Origin: Reticulitermes lucifugus
Lineage: Eukaryota; Arthropoda; Insecta; Blattodea; Rhinotermitidae
Length of the DNA stretch: 56,461 nt
Direction of reading: 5' to 3'
NCBI GenBank assembly: GCA_026260175.1
Contig: JAKCWW010002332.1
Coordinates: 2,301-58,761 of the forward strand
Below, piece by piece: positions 32,481 to 43,825 of the stretch (positions within the stretch are counted from its first letter, which is position 1; every line of letters starts with the position of its first letter). The notes under the pieces were generated by a model, which ran no database searches, was not told the DNA's origin, and saw nothing but the letters and a program-made list of their open reading frames with translations. The position numbers were made by a program, and so were the translations under genes.

Positions 32481-34890
32481 ACTGTTTGTGCTTGTTTCAT
32501 GTGTCCTGTTTATTGCCCTTTGTTATTGGTGTCTGTATGTTTTACTGTTCCTGTTATGGGCTCTCGGCTCTTGACTCAACATTTTAATAAACAAGAATTA
32601 AGTTATTATGATTATTATTATATCTGTTGTTATTATTATTATTAGCACATTAATAAATGAGAATTGAATTGAATTATCATCCATAATTTTTAGTATATTT
32701 ACTTGTTGGATTAGTTACAATTGAAACACACGTACAGAGATTCAGTCTGACATAGTGTAATGTGACTGTGCTTGTTATTAACTGCATGTAGCATCCTTCT
32801 TGAGACGCCAACATTCGCTCAGCTGATAAATACATTCGTTGCGTTTGTAAAATCAAAGGCCGAAATTAAATTTGATAGTATACATGACTTCCCTCTTTTT
32901 CTCGTAAAAGAGTCTTTGACCGAATGTCGGTTGCCTTAGAGTTGTCATCCGTCCCGAATTTGTCGGATTTCCTGATTTTAGTGAAAGTGTCCCGCATCCC
33001 GTCATCGCTTCGTCTGGACTTTACTTCTGTACCTATTTTTATCCTGTGTTGTATATTGTGGGTGAAATTTAACTTTTACTGCGTATAACATTATACTTGT
33101 CTTTCACAATAAGGAATGACTTCTGCGTATTTGAAACCTTTAACAATAGGTCAAAAGAAATTATGACAATATGCCTCCAATATGTATTTAGCGCTGTGTA
33201 AGCAATAACAGAGGATCAAAACTTCAGGTGGAGTAGCTGGCACCAGACGCTATCGGATCGTTCGGTTTTCATTAACACAGATCAGGACAGGAAGTTACGT
33301 AATGTGATTGCATGTAACGAAATGGAACGTCGGTATGTCGGTGGAGTGTTTCGGTTACATACGGCGACAGTCCTGTGAATAACTGCTTACGTTCGATTCA
33401 AGCAGGTATTAAGTTACACACACGTGTGTGAGAGAGTCTATTGGCATGGTTTCACAATATTAAATTTAATCTGACAGAATGGAGTGCAAACTTAGAGATA
33501 GTTTAACAGCCAATGGAAATGGGTTATTTGTTGCAGCGACTCTGAAATTTGGTAGCTGGGACAGGCGCTAGATTATCTATCTAGAGTTAATCAGGATTAC
33601 TTGGGTTTCAGCACTCGGTTAAGACACATTTTAGTCCGACTTCACTGTCTAACAGTAACTCAGAATAGTGGAACAGGTTTCTAATTCGTCACTGAAGTCG
33701 CATCATATACGTATACTGCCTGTCAGTCACTCCTAGAGTTTAAGACGTATTTGTATTGTCGTCGTAAATATACAAAATAACTGTGAGTCAGTAGCCCAAC
33801 TGACTTCTCTGCTGCAAGCTAGATAATATTTAAGTAGACCTGAAGGGTGAATTCAGCACTGCTATTATGAAGTGTGGATTGATACTTGTGAGACCTAATT
33901 TCTTTATGCTGTAAGTGTAAAACTGGGCACTGAAAAACACAAGTTGGGCCTTGTTAGTAAAAGTCCTCGCCCTTCCGAAAAGTGTTCACCCTTATGACGG
34001 AGTACTCAGTTACCGACTAGCTAATTGAACGGGCAAAGAAATAACCATCTACTGAGCCAATCTCAGGTCAAGATTACAAGACTGCTTCGATGGTTCCAAA
34101 GTCAATCAAGTTTTAAAGAAATTGAGTCAGTCAGATCAAGATTTTTTTTCGTTTAAGAAATATACCTCCAGGGTTTGTCAAAGAAGCTTGGATGAAGGTC
34201 CCGTGTGAATCTCGCATTTAGAAAATCTTCGGCTGGTGCTTTGTAATAATGTATGCGGGGTGGGGGCACTTATTTGATCGTTTTAGTTTGTCGGCAGGTA
34301 TTATCGTGAAAGCCGCAAAATAATGTATTGTGTTTCTTTACTTTCAGGACCGCAAAGGAACATGAGGGGCAGATCACGATGACAGGACTGCAGTTTATGA
34401 TAAACCTCTGCCTGCTTTACTCAAGAATCACTACTTTGTTTTTCATATTATACTAAGGGTATGTAGTTGTTTTATTCTAGAAAATATAGTGATAAACTGC
34501 ACAATCATAATTGAATATTATTTTTATCTACCAGATAATACCCACTGCATTTCTTCATATTTTGCCAATTTCCGCGCCAAAGTTTTTGCACTAAACACTG
34601 CAAGTGTTCGAGATGAACTTACATGAAGTCGATTTGCTTTACATAACAAATAAATATAACTTACGCTAATTAATTTATAAAAGGTTCTGACATTGATGTA
34701 GGAGTATTACACATTGCACTACTGCTTTTCTTGACACCGTTCTTCGTTATGGCGAATAGAATGCAGCGTTTCAGAAACTGCATCTCTTTCCGTCCTGAGC
34801 AGATGGGTTGCTGCCTCTTTACCTGACGAAGAACGCTGTAACCAAACATTCACCGACAGGCCTATTTCAATTCCAGGATTGTTAATTGTG
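32481..34890. other. Intergenic, no gene seen
   Basis: About 2.4 kb without a supported gene, repeat or RNA. Confidence 0.4.
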
Positions 34891-35000
34891 CAGAAGGAGA
34901 AAACGCCACGCTTGTGGCAACGAGTTTCAGGTACTCACTCCATCAGTCAAGATAGCGAGGTTCGACTCCCTCACATCAATTCCCATTCCAAAAAGAAGCG
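34891..35000 (+). repeat. tRNA-like SINE fragment, weak
   Basis: CGAGGTTCGACTCCCTCA is a B-box-like sequence preceded by GTGGCAACGAGTTTC. It may be the head of another SINE. There is no second copy in the window. Confidence 0.3.
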
Positions 35001-35074
35001 GCCAGCAACATTAAGGAAGAAATATCAACGAACCGGGCTAGCAGCGTGAGACATAGTCAAAGGTCCCCTAGCTT

Positions 35075-35312
35075 CCAACTTGGACACTTACAGGAATAAA
35101 AAGAACTTAAATTTTACACTCTTAGTGCTGGTGTGTTATCAGTGGGAATGTTCAAAATCCCCTTGGACACTTAACTTTTACATTTTTAGTGCCGGTGTGT
35201 TATCAGTGGGAATGCTCAAAATCCCCTTGGACACTTACAGGAATAAAGCCAAAACTTAACTTCTACATTTTTAGTGCCGGTGTGTTATCAGTGGGAATGT
35301 TCAAAATCCCAC
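35075..35312. repeat. Tandem repeat, 64/85-bp units
   Basis: GTGTGTTATCAGTGGGAATG occurs at 35131, 35195 and 35280, each followed by TTCAAAATCCC or CTCAAAATCCC and, for the first two, CTTGGACACTTA. Spacing is 64 then 85 bases; the longer unit includes ACAGGAATAAAGCC, also present before the first unit. A length-variable minisatellite. Confidence 0.85.
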
Positions 35313-35349
35313 CCAATTTAAAATTACATACCGTTGCTAATTTAAACCT

Positions 35350-36972
35350 AGCAACGAAAATTTGTTCCAGTTCACACGGTCAAATGCTTTCTGCCAGCCT
35401 GTGGAGCAAGCACACACTCCTTTGTCCGGAGTTCTTTGAGATATTATTCTTAGCATCCAAACTGCGTCCCTAGTTTCTTTTTTTTTTTTCAATGGCTCAA
35501 CAGCCCCTTGGGGGCCTAGGCCGCCCCATTTTTCGAGGCTTCACGATCACACAGATTAGACACACCACACTCGGTAGGACTCCTCTGGACGAGGGACCAG
35601 ATCGTCGCAGAGACCTCTACCTGAAAACACACAACACTCACAAGAGACAGACATCCATAACCTAGGAGGGATTCGAACCCACAATCTCAGTAAGCGAGCG
35701 GCCGTAGACCCACGCCTTAGACCTCGCGTCCACTGGGATCGGCCCCTAGTTCCTTTACCTCTTCTAAATCCAAAATTATCTTCTGCAAGTACATCCTCAG
35801 CATTCCTTTCAATCTCTCTTCTAAGTATTGTCGCTATTATCTTTGCTGTATGTGCAATGAGGCTGACTGTGCGATGGTCGCTGCATTTTTGTACCTTTTG
35901 GCTCCTTCTTTAAGGCAATCATTGTATCTTCAATGAAATCCTTGGGCCACCCTCCAGTTTCATGTCTGTTATTGATAAGTCGCATCGTTAATTTGAAACT
36001 ACCTTCTCCTAAAAATTTGAGTACATCCCAAGATACCTCTTCATCTCCTGTCGCCTTCTTATCCATCGTCCTCTTGATAGCTTTTTTTACTTCATTGTAC
36101 CTTTCTCGCCTGCATCTACTTCCTCTTCAGGTTTGACTTGTAGGTTTTCTAGTCGATTAGGTCGATTGTAGATCTCTATAATATAATTCACCCAAATTTT
36201 CAGTACTTCTCTGTGATCTACCACTATGAGTATATTTCCTTGAGAGTCTTCCATGCTAGTATTTAGAATACCATAATTTTCTTCCCAATCTAGTCCTTTT
36301 ATCTTAATATATATTAAATCATAACGTCCTCTTCTGTGAAATTCCATAATATCGTGACATATGCTCTCAATATATTCCTTTTGGCCTTGTCTCTGGCCTT
36401 TTCCAATTCGCTTTTCAGGCTTCTCTCCTTGTTCCTTCCTTCTTCTTTGTTGACATTCTCCATTTTCCTCATTCTTCTATTTTACTGACCATTTCCTGTG
36501 TAATTCATGGCTTTCTTTTTATCCTCTCAACTTTCTCCACTAAATCACTCATAACACCTAACACACATTTCTTGATGTAGTTACACTGCACTTCCACTTT
36601 CCTACTTTCACATTCGATTTCACCATGTTTTCCTTCTAGACTATCTTGCACTTTCGTTGAGCGTACAGCTTCTCCAAATGCTATCTTGGTTTTTCCTTTT
36701 GGAATATTATGATTTTCTTCAATCTAGTGCCAAGATTTGAAACCAGTACGTTGTGGTCACAGTCAATATCTGCTCCCGGCACTGTCTGCACATCTTTCAC
36801 ACTTTCTGAATCGTTGTTTCAAAAGTATACATTTAAGTCCAACTATATCGATTTCGATCTCCTGGTGCTTTCCAGGCCTTTTAAACCATTTGTTGGCGAT
36901 AAGTCCATTTCTTTCACAAATATCAAAGAGGATTTGGCCAGGTAAAAGTATAATCACCAAAACAATTGTCAT
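35350..36972 (-). mobile_element. LINE, endonuclease plus reverse transcriptase, degenerate
   Basis: Reading on the minus strand from 36945, broken frames give GQILFDICERNGLIANKWF and, near 36780, LPGADIDCDHNVLVS (endonuclease part). MEFHRRGRYDLIY...LKIWVNYIIEIYNRPNR follows at 36347-36087. MDKKATGDEEVSWDVLKFLGEG and GGWPKDFIEDTMIALKKEPK at 36066-35821 are early reverse-transcriptase blocks. After the nested SINE the frame resumes as LRIISQRTPDKG then WQKAFDRVNW at 35470-35370. The order endonuclease, linker, RT is that of an apurinic-endonuclease non-LTR element. Multiple frameshifts show it is inactive, and the RT catalytic block and tail are missing. Confidence 0.85.
35476..35745 (-). mobile_element. 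tRNA-derived SINE, family S1, copy 3, nested in the LINE
   Basis: A full-length minus-strand S1 copy with a poly(A) tail (T-run 35476-35489), AGGACTCCTCTGGACGAGG and GGATTCGAACCC as the reversed B box. It splits the LINE reading. Flanks CCCTAGTTTCTTT (35468) and CCCTAGTTCCTTT (35743) look like a target-site duplication with one change. Confidence 0.9.
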
Positions 36973-37149
36973 GACTTATCATGTGAGCACTGTTACTACC
37001 CCACTGATGCATAGTTAAAATTTTTAAATAATAATTCTTGCACAAATAATTTAAGAATAAATTCATGTGACGGAAGAACAGCAAGTGTCATAGCACAATG
37101 CATTTCTTTCCCCCCTAGTGGGAAATTGCAGCACACTTAATACTGGTCC
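36973..37149. other. Spacer before duplicated promoter block
   Basis: Nothing recognised. Confidence 0.3.
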
Positions 37150-37526
37150 TTCATCAAATTGTGGTTATCATTATGCAGTGATAAAACGCTACTAATGGAG
37201 ACTTTATTTCCTGCAGACCCCAGTTTCTGATAAATAAGGCAACTTCCTCTAAAAGTTTGACATTTATTAAAAGTTAACTTTTATTTATTCTCCAGTATAT
37301 AATGTGAATACGTAGCAGTTTATGTTTTACTCGCTATAAAATCTTGCTTTTAGCTATGAAATTGATACGTAATCTTAAGGGTTTAGTTCTTTTTAGTCAT
37401 GATTGCTTACAAGAGTATTTGGTTCTGGTTTTGACATGTTGCGTTACATGCGAAGAATTGTGTGTTTCTTTGCAAAGGCTTATAGCAATTTGTCCTATGT
37501 GTGTCCTAAACACAAACAATAGTTGA
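37150..37526 (+). pseudogene. Dead copy of P4 (promoter retained, leader deleted, module truncated)
   Basis: The block aligns with P4 upstream sequence from 20440 at a constant offset of 16.70 kb, including the TATA box (37335-37342) and TGTGTTTCT at 37461. The offset then jumps by about 173 bases: the next aligned sequence is GCAAAGGCTTATAGCAATTTGTCCT (37472), which matches P4 GGAAAGGATTATAAACACCTGTCCT at 18 of 25 positions. In frame this is Q-R-L-I-A-I-C-P against E-R-I-I-N-T-C-P of P4. The start codon, signal peptide and propeptide are thus deleted, and the frame ends at a stop (37524) without the second family cysteine. A foldback element has inserted next to it at 37563. The coding match is short, but the promoter match is extensive. 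Confidence 0.7.
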
Positions 37527-37793
37527 ATTAACCTCGATTTCAGGCTTCCGCCGCGATATTGATGAGATCTGCGGTCTTCTGGGGTATTACGCGGCGTCGT
37601 ATGGTAATTGTTTACCGACGTTTCGGGACAACGTATCGGTCCCATCCTCACGGGCCAAGAGTCCGAGTTTTTTCCCACTCGGACTCTTGACCCATGAGGA
37701 TGGGACCGATACGTTGTCCCGAAACGTCAGTAAACAATTACCACACGACGCCGCGTAATACCCCAGAAGACCGCAGATCTCAATAGTTGAATT
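37517..37793. mobile_element. Foldback element with 13-bp flanking repeat
   Basis: The region 37563-37782 is an almost perfect palindrome with arms of about 105 bases (AGATCTGCGGTCTTCTGGGG at the left, its complement at the right). The centre is near 37672, between GAGTCCGAG and CTCGGACTC. The exact 13-mer CAATAGTTGAATT at 37517-37529 and 37781-37793 flanks the insertion and looks like a target-site duplication. It inserted into the end of the dead P4 copy. The arms contain the GAAACGTC motif shared with the interspersed repeat. Confidence 0.85.
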
Positions 37794-38484
37794 CTTGGAC
37801 ATTCTACTAGTGTAAATCAGTATACGATACATTAGTTTTGATTGCACGGGTGTACCACTGAATTCTTAGGGAAATTTGTACACCGAGTGTTACTAATTAA
37901 TTTCCCAGTGCTTTGCATTGGGAATTATGAATGTTAACTCTAGGATTACGTTTGCAGAAACACATATATCGACACTTTGGCGAAGAGGTTTGAAGCACAT
38001 CCCGGCTCACGTATTTGGAAATACTGCCTTGTAAAATAAATACTAAAAACATCGACAGAAAATGTTCGTTGGTGTAACAACCTTACGTGCCATTCTATGA
38101 AATATCGAGTGTTGTGCCACGATTGTTAAAGTGACTGAGAAAATAATACGAAGAACAGAAGTAAATATATTTTGCGTTTTTGCCTACCTTAATCTACACA
38201 TTGAGATCTATCCAATTCTGTTGATGAAACCAATGTCTGAAAAAATGTTAGCCTATTAGTTATTATAATTTTATAGAGGAATTAAATAACAGGTTCAGTG
38301 TTCGTGATCTGGAGTCACAAAGCTTTCTACCAACCCATATGAGCTACATGTTTATTGATTTGCAGTTTATTTAACACATTGTGAGTAGCTCAGACTAAGA
38401 GTATATTGTGTCAAAAGGTAAGCCAGCAGTAAAAATGAAATGGAAATAATGTGGAAGGGGTCAGCCTTGGCCCAATTCGAAGCA
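37794..38484. other. Intergenic, nothing recognised
   Basis: The counterpart interval in copy 1 is about 2.5 kb longer, so sequence has been lost here or gained there. Confidence 0.4.
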
Positions 38485-40060
38485 ATACCTGAGGATTTCC
38501 TAAAGCGCCTAAAGAAAACCACAAGAAAAGATTTCTAATAAACTTTCCCTGTGTCAAAAAGTGAATTTTGGAAGCTGCAGTGCTAAGAACCTAAACGTGA
38601 TATTTCATTACATCTAGTAGAAGAGATAATAAGAATATTATACTTTCGTGTGTTTGTCTTGTACGTTTGCAATACTAGAAACTTTTTCATTGTTTATGTA
38701 ATGGAGGGCGCCAAAAATAAATTAAAAAAGAGTTTGGTTTGACGTCAGAATATTACTACGTTTTCATCAGCTAAAGCTTTCATCAGTACACCGCATCCTG
38801 AATTTAAAGAGCAGCAAATCCATTTACCATTACACTTTATTTTTCTAACTATTTGCTTTCAAAGTGTCATATTTTCCTGTCATAAGCCTAAGCAAGATTT
38901 GGGGGTTGCTTTTAATGTGTACATACACTGACAGTTGTGAGGAAACCGTAAAATTATAACATACATTTTGCTGTAAAGAGCCAAACATTTATTCCAATTT
39001 CTTGCGTAATTATCGTAATATGTAATGAGGTGGAATGGATCAAATTTCGACATCAAGAAATAAAAATGTAACGGAACCCTTTTTCTTATCACAAAAATCA
39101 CACTTGAGGATTGTTTTTACCGGCAGAGGATTAAAGACTCAAATATAATTTTCTGTATTCATCAGTACATGATTTTGATAAATTTTAGAAATCATAAAAA
39201 TTCACTATTTATGTATCATTAAAAAATAATCAGCCTTCATTACAACACTTTAATTGCTTAATTCAGCTACAAACCTAACATTGCGCTTTAGTCAATTCTA
39301 AAGTTTCATACCATATCCTTTCATAATGTTTACGTAATTGTAATTAATACGTTTATTTTCTTGTTAGGAAGTACCTTGGTAAGTAATTTTCAATAACTTT
39401 GAAAATTAACATTCTTTTTATACGCACAGTCCTTTATTTTACATTGATTTTACCTTTAAATTATATAATTTCCCACATTCTGTATACATTTCTGTACCTA
39501 TATCTAACTCTATATTGCTTTATTTTTCCAATTCTTTCCTTGTTGCAGTAATTCACAGTCATTCAAAAGCGTTTATTTTTATTTATATACATGTACCTAC
39601 CCTGCTGACAGAACTTCAGCTTAGGCATACATAGTGTGAAATTTGGGCTGAGATAGGTTGCCCATAGTTTAAGAATAACATTTTTATTACGAAAAAATGA
39701 GCAGGCGTCCCACCACTTTTGTACTTGAGGACGCAAACATACACAGTTTCCGAAATATTATATCACTGTTAGGATATTTGGAGACACTGGACAAGAAACG
39801 AAGACCAAGAGCTCAGGAGCTATTTTGTCCACTCTTTTTGACTACAGACACAAAGACGCGTAACCCGTTTTTACAATTTCATTAAGGAGAACTTCCAAAG
39901 ATTGAATTTTGTGTTGTCATGGATGTCAAAGTCCGTATCTATGAATTTAGCAAAAGGAAATTCAAAAGTCAAAACCCAATGAAACTCAAGCAAGAAGATG
40001 ACTCAGTGCTCTTCACAATATCCGACTGAGTTCATCAAAAATCGCAAAAGGCTTGTAAAT
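38485..40060. repeat. Segmental duplication C-E, copy 2
   Basis: Collinear with 24250-25880 (see landmarks there). The constant offset means that no large insertion has entered either copy over 1.6 kb. Confidence 0.8.
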
Positions 40061-40932
40061 GTGTCATAGAATAGGAAAAACGTGGATATGGAATATTTGT
40101 TTTACCCATTTCTGCAGCCTAACGTTTTCTCCATTCTACACGTGTTAAGGATGAAATCTGAGCAGTAGTAGCGGTCTTCAATTTATTGAAATCGTGGTGA
40201 AAATTATTAATAAGTCTAAGTTACTGTAAACGTAGGCTTCTCGCCCCCTAATTACACTTTTTCCTGATTGAAGTTAACTTACACTGCCGTCGCGGTAAGA
40301 TATACAGGGATTGAAATTCTCGACAACTTGCTCGAGCTGTTGAGCTTCATCGCTCCTGCATACTTCACAACATTTCCATTATGTCGTTTAGTTATTTTGT
40401 TCACACGAATTTTGGTAGCAATAAGCTTCTCTAGCGAATAGCGATTTGGACCGGTTGACTTTGACCAGAGCCGACGGGAGGGTAATATAGCAATAGACAT
40501 CGCTGTCACCCCGCAAGCGCTAGAAATTCTTACCATGGCCATAATAGGCCTGCAGTTCGGAAACTGTGAATAGTATCTTCCGTACTACCGAAATGTACTG
40601 TGTATGTCACACACATCACCCACAGCGTGGTCGGTATGGGGGACTATCCTACGGAATAGAAGATCGAGGAATTGTCTTTCGATTCCGACAGGGGCAACAA
40701 AAAGTTTTCTTCGCCGAAATTTCAAGACCTGCATTCGAGACTACCCAGCATCCTATTTAATGGGTAAGTGAGAAAATTTCCCCAGGGGTAAGTCGGCTGG
40801 TGAATTTAGCCAACCACTCACATTCCCCCATTTATTCTTACGAATGAATAGAACTACGAAGCTATCCCCTCCCCTTTCGTATTAAGCAAAAGGACAAACC
40901 CACCTTTTACATTTTATTTTGCTATATTAATA
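40061..40932. other. Intergenic, nothing firm
   Basis: GC content rises around 40270-40560. No frame has a recognisable domain. Confidence 0.35.
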
Positions 40933-41200
40933 GGGGCCGATCCCAGTGGCCGTGCGGTCTAAGGCGTTGGTCTGCGGTCGCTCGCTTACTAGAATTGTGG
41001 GTTCGAATCCCACCGGGGGCATGGATGTCTGTCTCCTGTGAGTGTTGTGTATTGTCAGGTAGAGGTCTTTGAGACTAGCTGGTCCCTCGTTCAGAGGAGT
41101 TCTACCGAGTGTGGTGTGTCTCAAATGTGTGTGATCGTGAAGCCTCGAAAAATGAAGCGGCCTAGGCCCCCAAGGGCCTGTCGAGCCATTTGAAAAAAAA
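40933..41200 (+). mobile_element. tRNA-derived SINE, family S1, copy 4 (best preserved)
   Basis: Begins GGGGCCGATCCCAGTGGCCG, has an A-box-like TGGCCGTGCGGTCTAAGGCG and the B box GGGTTCGAATCCCACC, then CGTTCAGAGGAGTTCTACCG, and ends GGGCCTGTCGAGCCATTTGAAAAAAAA. Flanks TATTAATAGG and TACTAATATGG resemble a target-site duplication. The tRNA-like head has no intact tRNA fold and is not a tRNA gene. Confidence 0.9.
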
Positions 41201-41497
41201 TACTAATATGGTAAACGCGAGGAGGCAAGTCACCTTTTGGCGAAGTGTGAGGTTTAAATAGTAAACAAGTATGTATTTGGATCACATTTTGGAAAAACTT
41301 ACCGCTTGTGAAATTTTATCTTTCAGAAAAAAACACGTCACTTTTTATTCAAGTAATCCTTTTTCTGTTCGTTAAGCTATATATATTTGTACATATATGT
41401 TATTTAGTACAGAGAATATGTAGCTTAAACTTTTAATTGATGACTGGAAAATTTGAATTTTCCCTATACGAGTATAAAAAAACATAAGTGCAAAGTC
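41201..41497. other. Intergenic spacer
   Basis: Nothing recognised. Confidence 0.3.
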
Positions 41498-41940
41498 TTT
41501 TAAGCCATGTTAAAGTAACAGTTAAGCAAAGGAAACTGCTCCAACAAACAAAACTGAGACCCCTTTGCAGCAGAAATAACAAATTGCATACAAGTGACAG
41601 AGTTGGGGTGGGAGAAAGGGGAAAGAGTGAGTGAAAGAAATGTGAAGAAGAAGAGAAAAATTGTGGGTGATTGGTGTAGCCGTTTGGGACTGGAATTGCT
41701 GCGGAATCCACTGTTGTGAAACGGACCGGAAATGAGTCGTGGAAAGAAATCAATCGAACTGCGAGGCGTGACGTATACGTGACGCAGACGTGACAGGTTC
41801 GTGTGTAGGTATATATAATTCCAATCAACCTTACAGAGGTAGGATTTTCCCAAAGTATAAAAGAGGGAACATTTATATGCTCAAAAATATTTATCTGTAT
41901 ACACTGTATCTCCTGGAAATTGTCTCTCTTGGTATGTGCC
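41498..41940. repeat. Long-range duplicated block A, copy 2
   Basis: Collinear with 240-720 at an offset of about 41.22 kb. This copy retains a NF-kappaB-like GGATTTTCCC (41842-41851) directly before TATAAAAG (41856-41863). No reading frame is shared with copy 1. Confidence 0.75.
41842..41863 (+). promoter_or_regulatory. kappaB-like site next to TATA box
   Basis: GGATTTTCCC is followed four bases later by TATAAAAG. The arrangement resembles an immune-inducible insect promoter, but no coding sequence follows that I can recognise. Confidence 0.3.
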
Positions 41941-42103
41941 TGTGAGGATTAGGTAGTTACATTACAAATGTTAATAAAATGCAAAGAAACACCTTGTTTA
42001 CAATCGCCGTTCTTTCCTCTTCCAATCTTCTGGCGGAAAGAAAACGTTTTATTATTCGGGTATATAATGACAATCGTATCACTATGAGTTGTTTTATTAC
42101 CAT

Positions 42104-42127
42104 TAATAATAATAATAATAATAATAA
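42104..42127. repeat. AAT microsatellite
   Basis: About eight AAT units in a row. Confidence 0.9.
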
Positions 42128-42249
42128 TATAGCGGGCTTGTCAGCTTGTAAGTAGGAAGTTGCGCAAGAATTTATGTATATATTATTCTGCAAATATTTC
42201 TGATTACGTACTGACTGTAAGAAAATATGAAATCACTTAAGGCATATTT

Positions 42250-42400
42250 GTAGAATTTACAGAAATAATGTGCTACGTACATTTATAAGCAGCATTTTTT
42301 GTATTTTATTTGTTACAACACAGAAAAAGTCTTCGGAATTTCTATCCATATCTGATTTCAGTTCCTTCAACTTTAAATTTGTAACCACAAAACATGAGAT
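42250..42400. repeat. Local duplicated block G, copy 1
   Basis: TTTTGTATTTTATTTGTTACAACACAGAAAAAG...TATCTGATTTCAGTTCCTTC aligns with 46745-46880 at an offset of about 4.49 kb. Confidence 0.5.
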
Positions 42401-42959
42401 TGAGAAATTTTTAATGGTGGCAGATCTGTATATAGCTATTACTTTCTGTGTAAACATCCCTTTATCTCACAAATCACACACCAACGAAATGCACTATATT
42501 TTCATTTTATTATTCTTTAACCCCTACATATGTTTCAGCCTTTACAAGGAAATCTTCAGGGGGCTTGTAATCTACATTTGCTTTACATCCATTTTTTATG
42601 TCTGCTATTATGTTATATAACACATGTAGTCAAGTTTATTATCGTTTATAGATTACAATTTCTGCATTTAAATATATAAAACACAGAATATAAAATCCTT
42701 AAATGAGGTTCGTCAATTTTTCGTAATAAAATGATAAAATGAAGATATATGGTTTTTAGGATGTATCTTCTACAATTAGCTTGTTTTCTTAAATTCTGGC
42801 TCTTGGTTCTGTATGTATAGGTAATCGGTTAAGAAAATAGTTCCTGTTTGTGTTGTAAGTGTCCAGTGGTGCGGTTTGTACTCAATCCCTTTATCTCGTT
42901 GCCGTGCGATGGAAGAATATTATTTTCTGAGATGACGCCTTTTATTCTGGCAGATATTT
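42401..42959. other. Intergenic, nothing recognised
   Basis: AT-rich, no gene. Confidence 0.35.
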
Positions 42960-43085
42960 ATGTATACCTTTGAGATAGAGGCAGCATGTTCTTCCGAAAC
43001 GTCTGTAAATTTATGTCGGACTAGGCGTCTTTACATCCAAGAAGACAATCTTCATAGTCACCACCGTAAGAACATCCAATTTCGC
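42960..43085 (+). repeat. GAAACGTCGG-type interspersed repeat
   Basis: TCTTCCGAAACGTCTGTAAA, GGACTAGGCGTCTTTACATCC, AAGAAGACAATCTTCATAGTCACCACCGTAAGAACATCC follow the same order as 4540-4645. Confidence 0.6.
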
Positions 43086-43179
43086 TGGAATATCTTATTT
43101 GCGTTAATGTATTTCCGATTAAGATATTTACAGTGCGTTTCACATGTCAAATCTCAGCACTAAGGATTACATGAAGAGA

Positions 43180-43720
43180 CATTTAAACCGAAATGAAAGT
43201 CGACTTGTTCCGACAGCAAAGCCTTCAATAATTACAGCACGAAGTAAGAAATCAAACGAAGAAGAGAAACGAAGTGAACTTCGGGAAGAAAAGGTCATCA
43301 CTGGGAAAATAAGGTAGAAAGAAAAAGAAAATAGAGAAAAGTCCAATAAACGTGGGGACGGTACGAGAACGAGATAAAGGCAATGATATGGAGGAAGGGG
43401 GAAAATATCTGTTGCCAAGTTGCTCCAGGGATCATCAAGTCGGCGAGCCTATTTTGTTTTATGGCAACCCTGCGCCACCCCTCGGGGCCTATAACTCGAC
43501 AAGAGTGCCAGAAGGAGCAACTCAGAGAAATAGGTTCAGAGGAAATAAGAAAAGTGGTGGGATAGGTATAAAAGGATTCATAGTTAAAAGAATGGACGGA
43601 GAAAGACGAAGAAAAAACAGATATGCAGAGAAATTCTTAGAGATGAAATTTATATTTCAGCTTACCTTTCTTCGTTTCTGTTGGTTGTATTGTCGGTATT
43701 TGTGAAGAGGTGTAACATTT
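43180..43720 (+). other. Purine-rich region with an open frame, function unknown
   Basis: A plus-strand purine-rich stretch contains a 117-codon frame at 43352-43705 and lacks a recognisable domain. Openness is expected in purine-rich DNA. Its middle (CCTGCGCCACCCCTCGGGGC) is GC-rich and may be part of a repeat. I do not call a gene. Confidence 0.3.
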
Positions 43721-43825
43721 CATGTAGAACAGTAGAGATGTGTAGTGAAACTGGTACAAGGAATTCTGCAATATAGAATGTGCAATAAAAGAATCTCATA
43801 CCGGAAAAAGGTTTTTATTAGGCGC

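Noticed and set aside
40975-41020. tRNA-like sequence with B box
   Set aside because: Part of an S1 SINE; the cloverleaf is not intact and three other copies have the same body.
43352-43705. 117-codon frame
   Set aside because: Lies in purine-rich sequence where stops are rare and shows no signal peptide or family motif.
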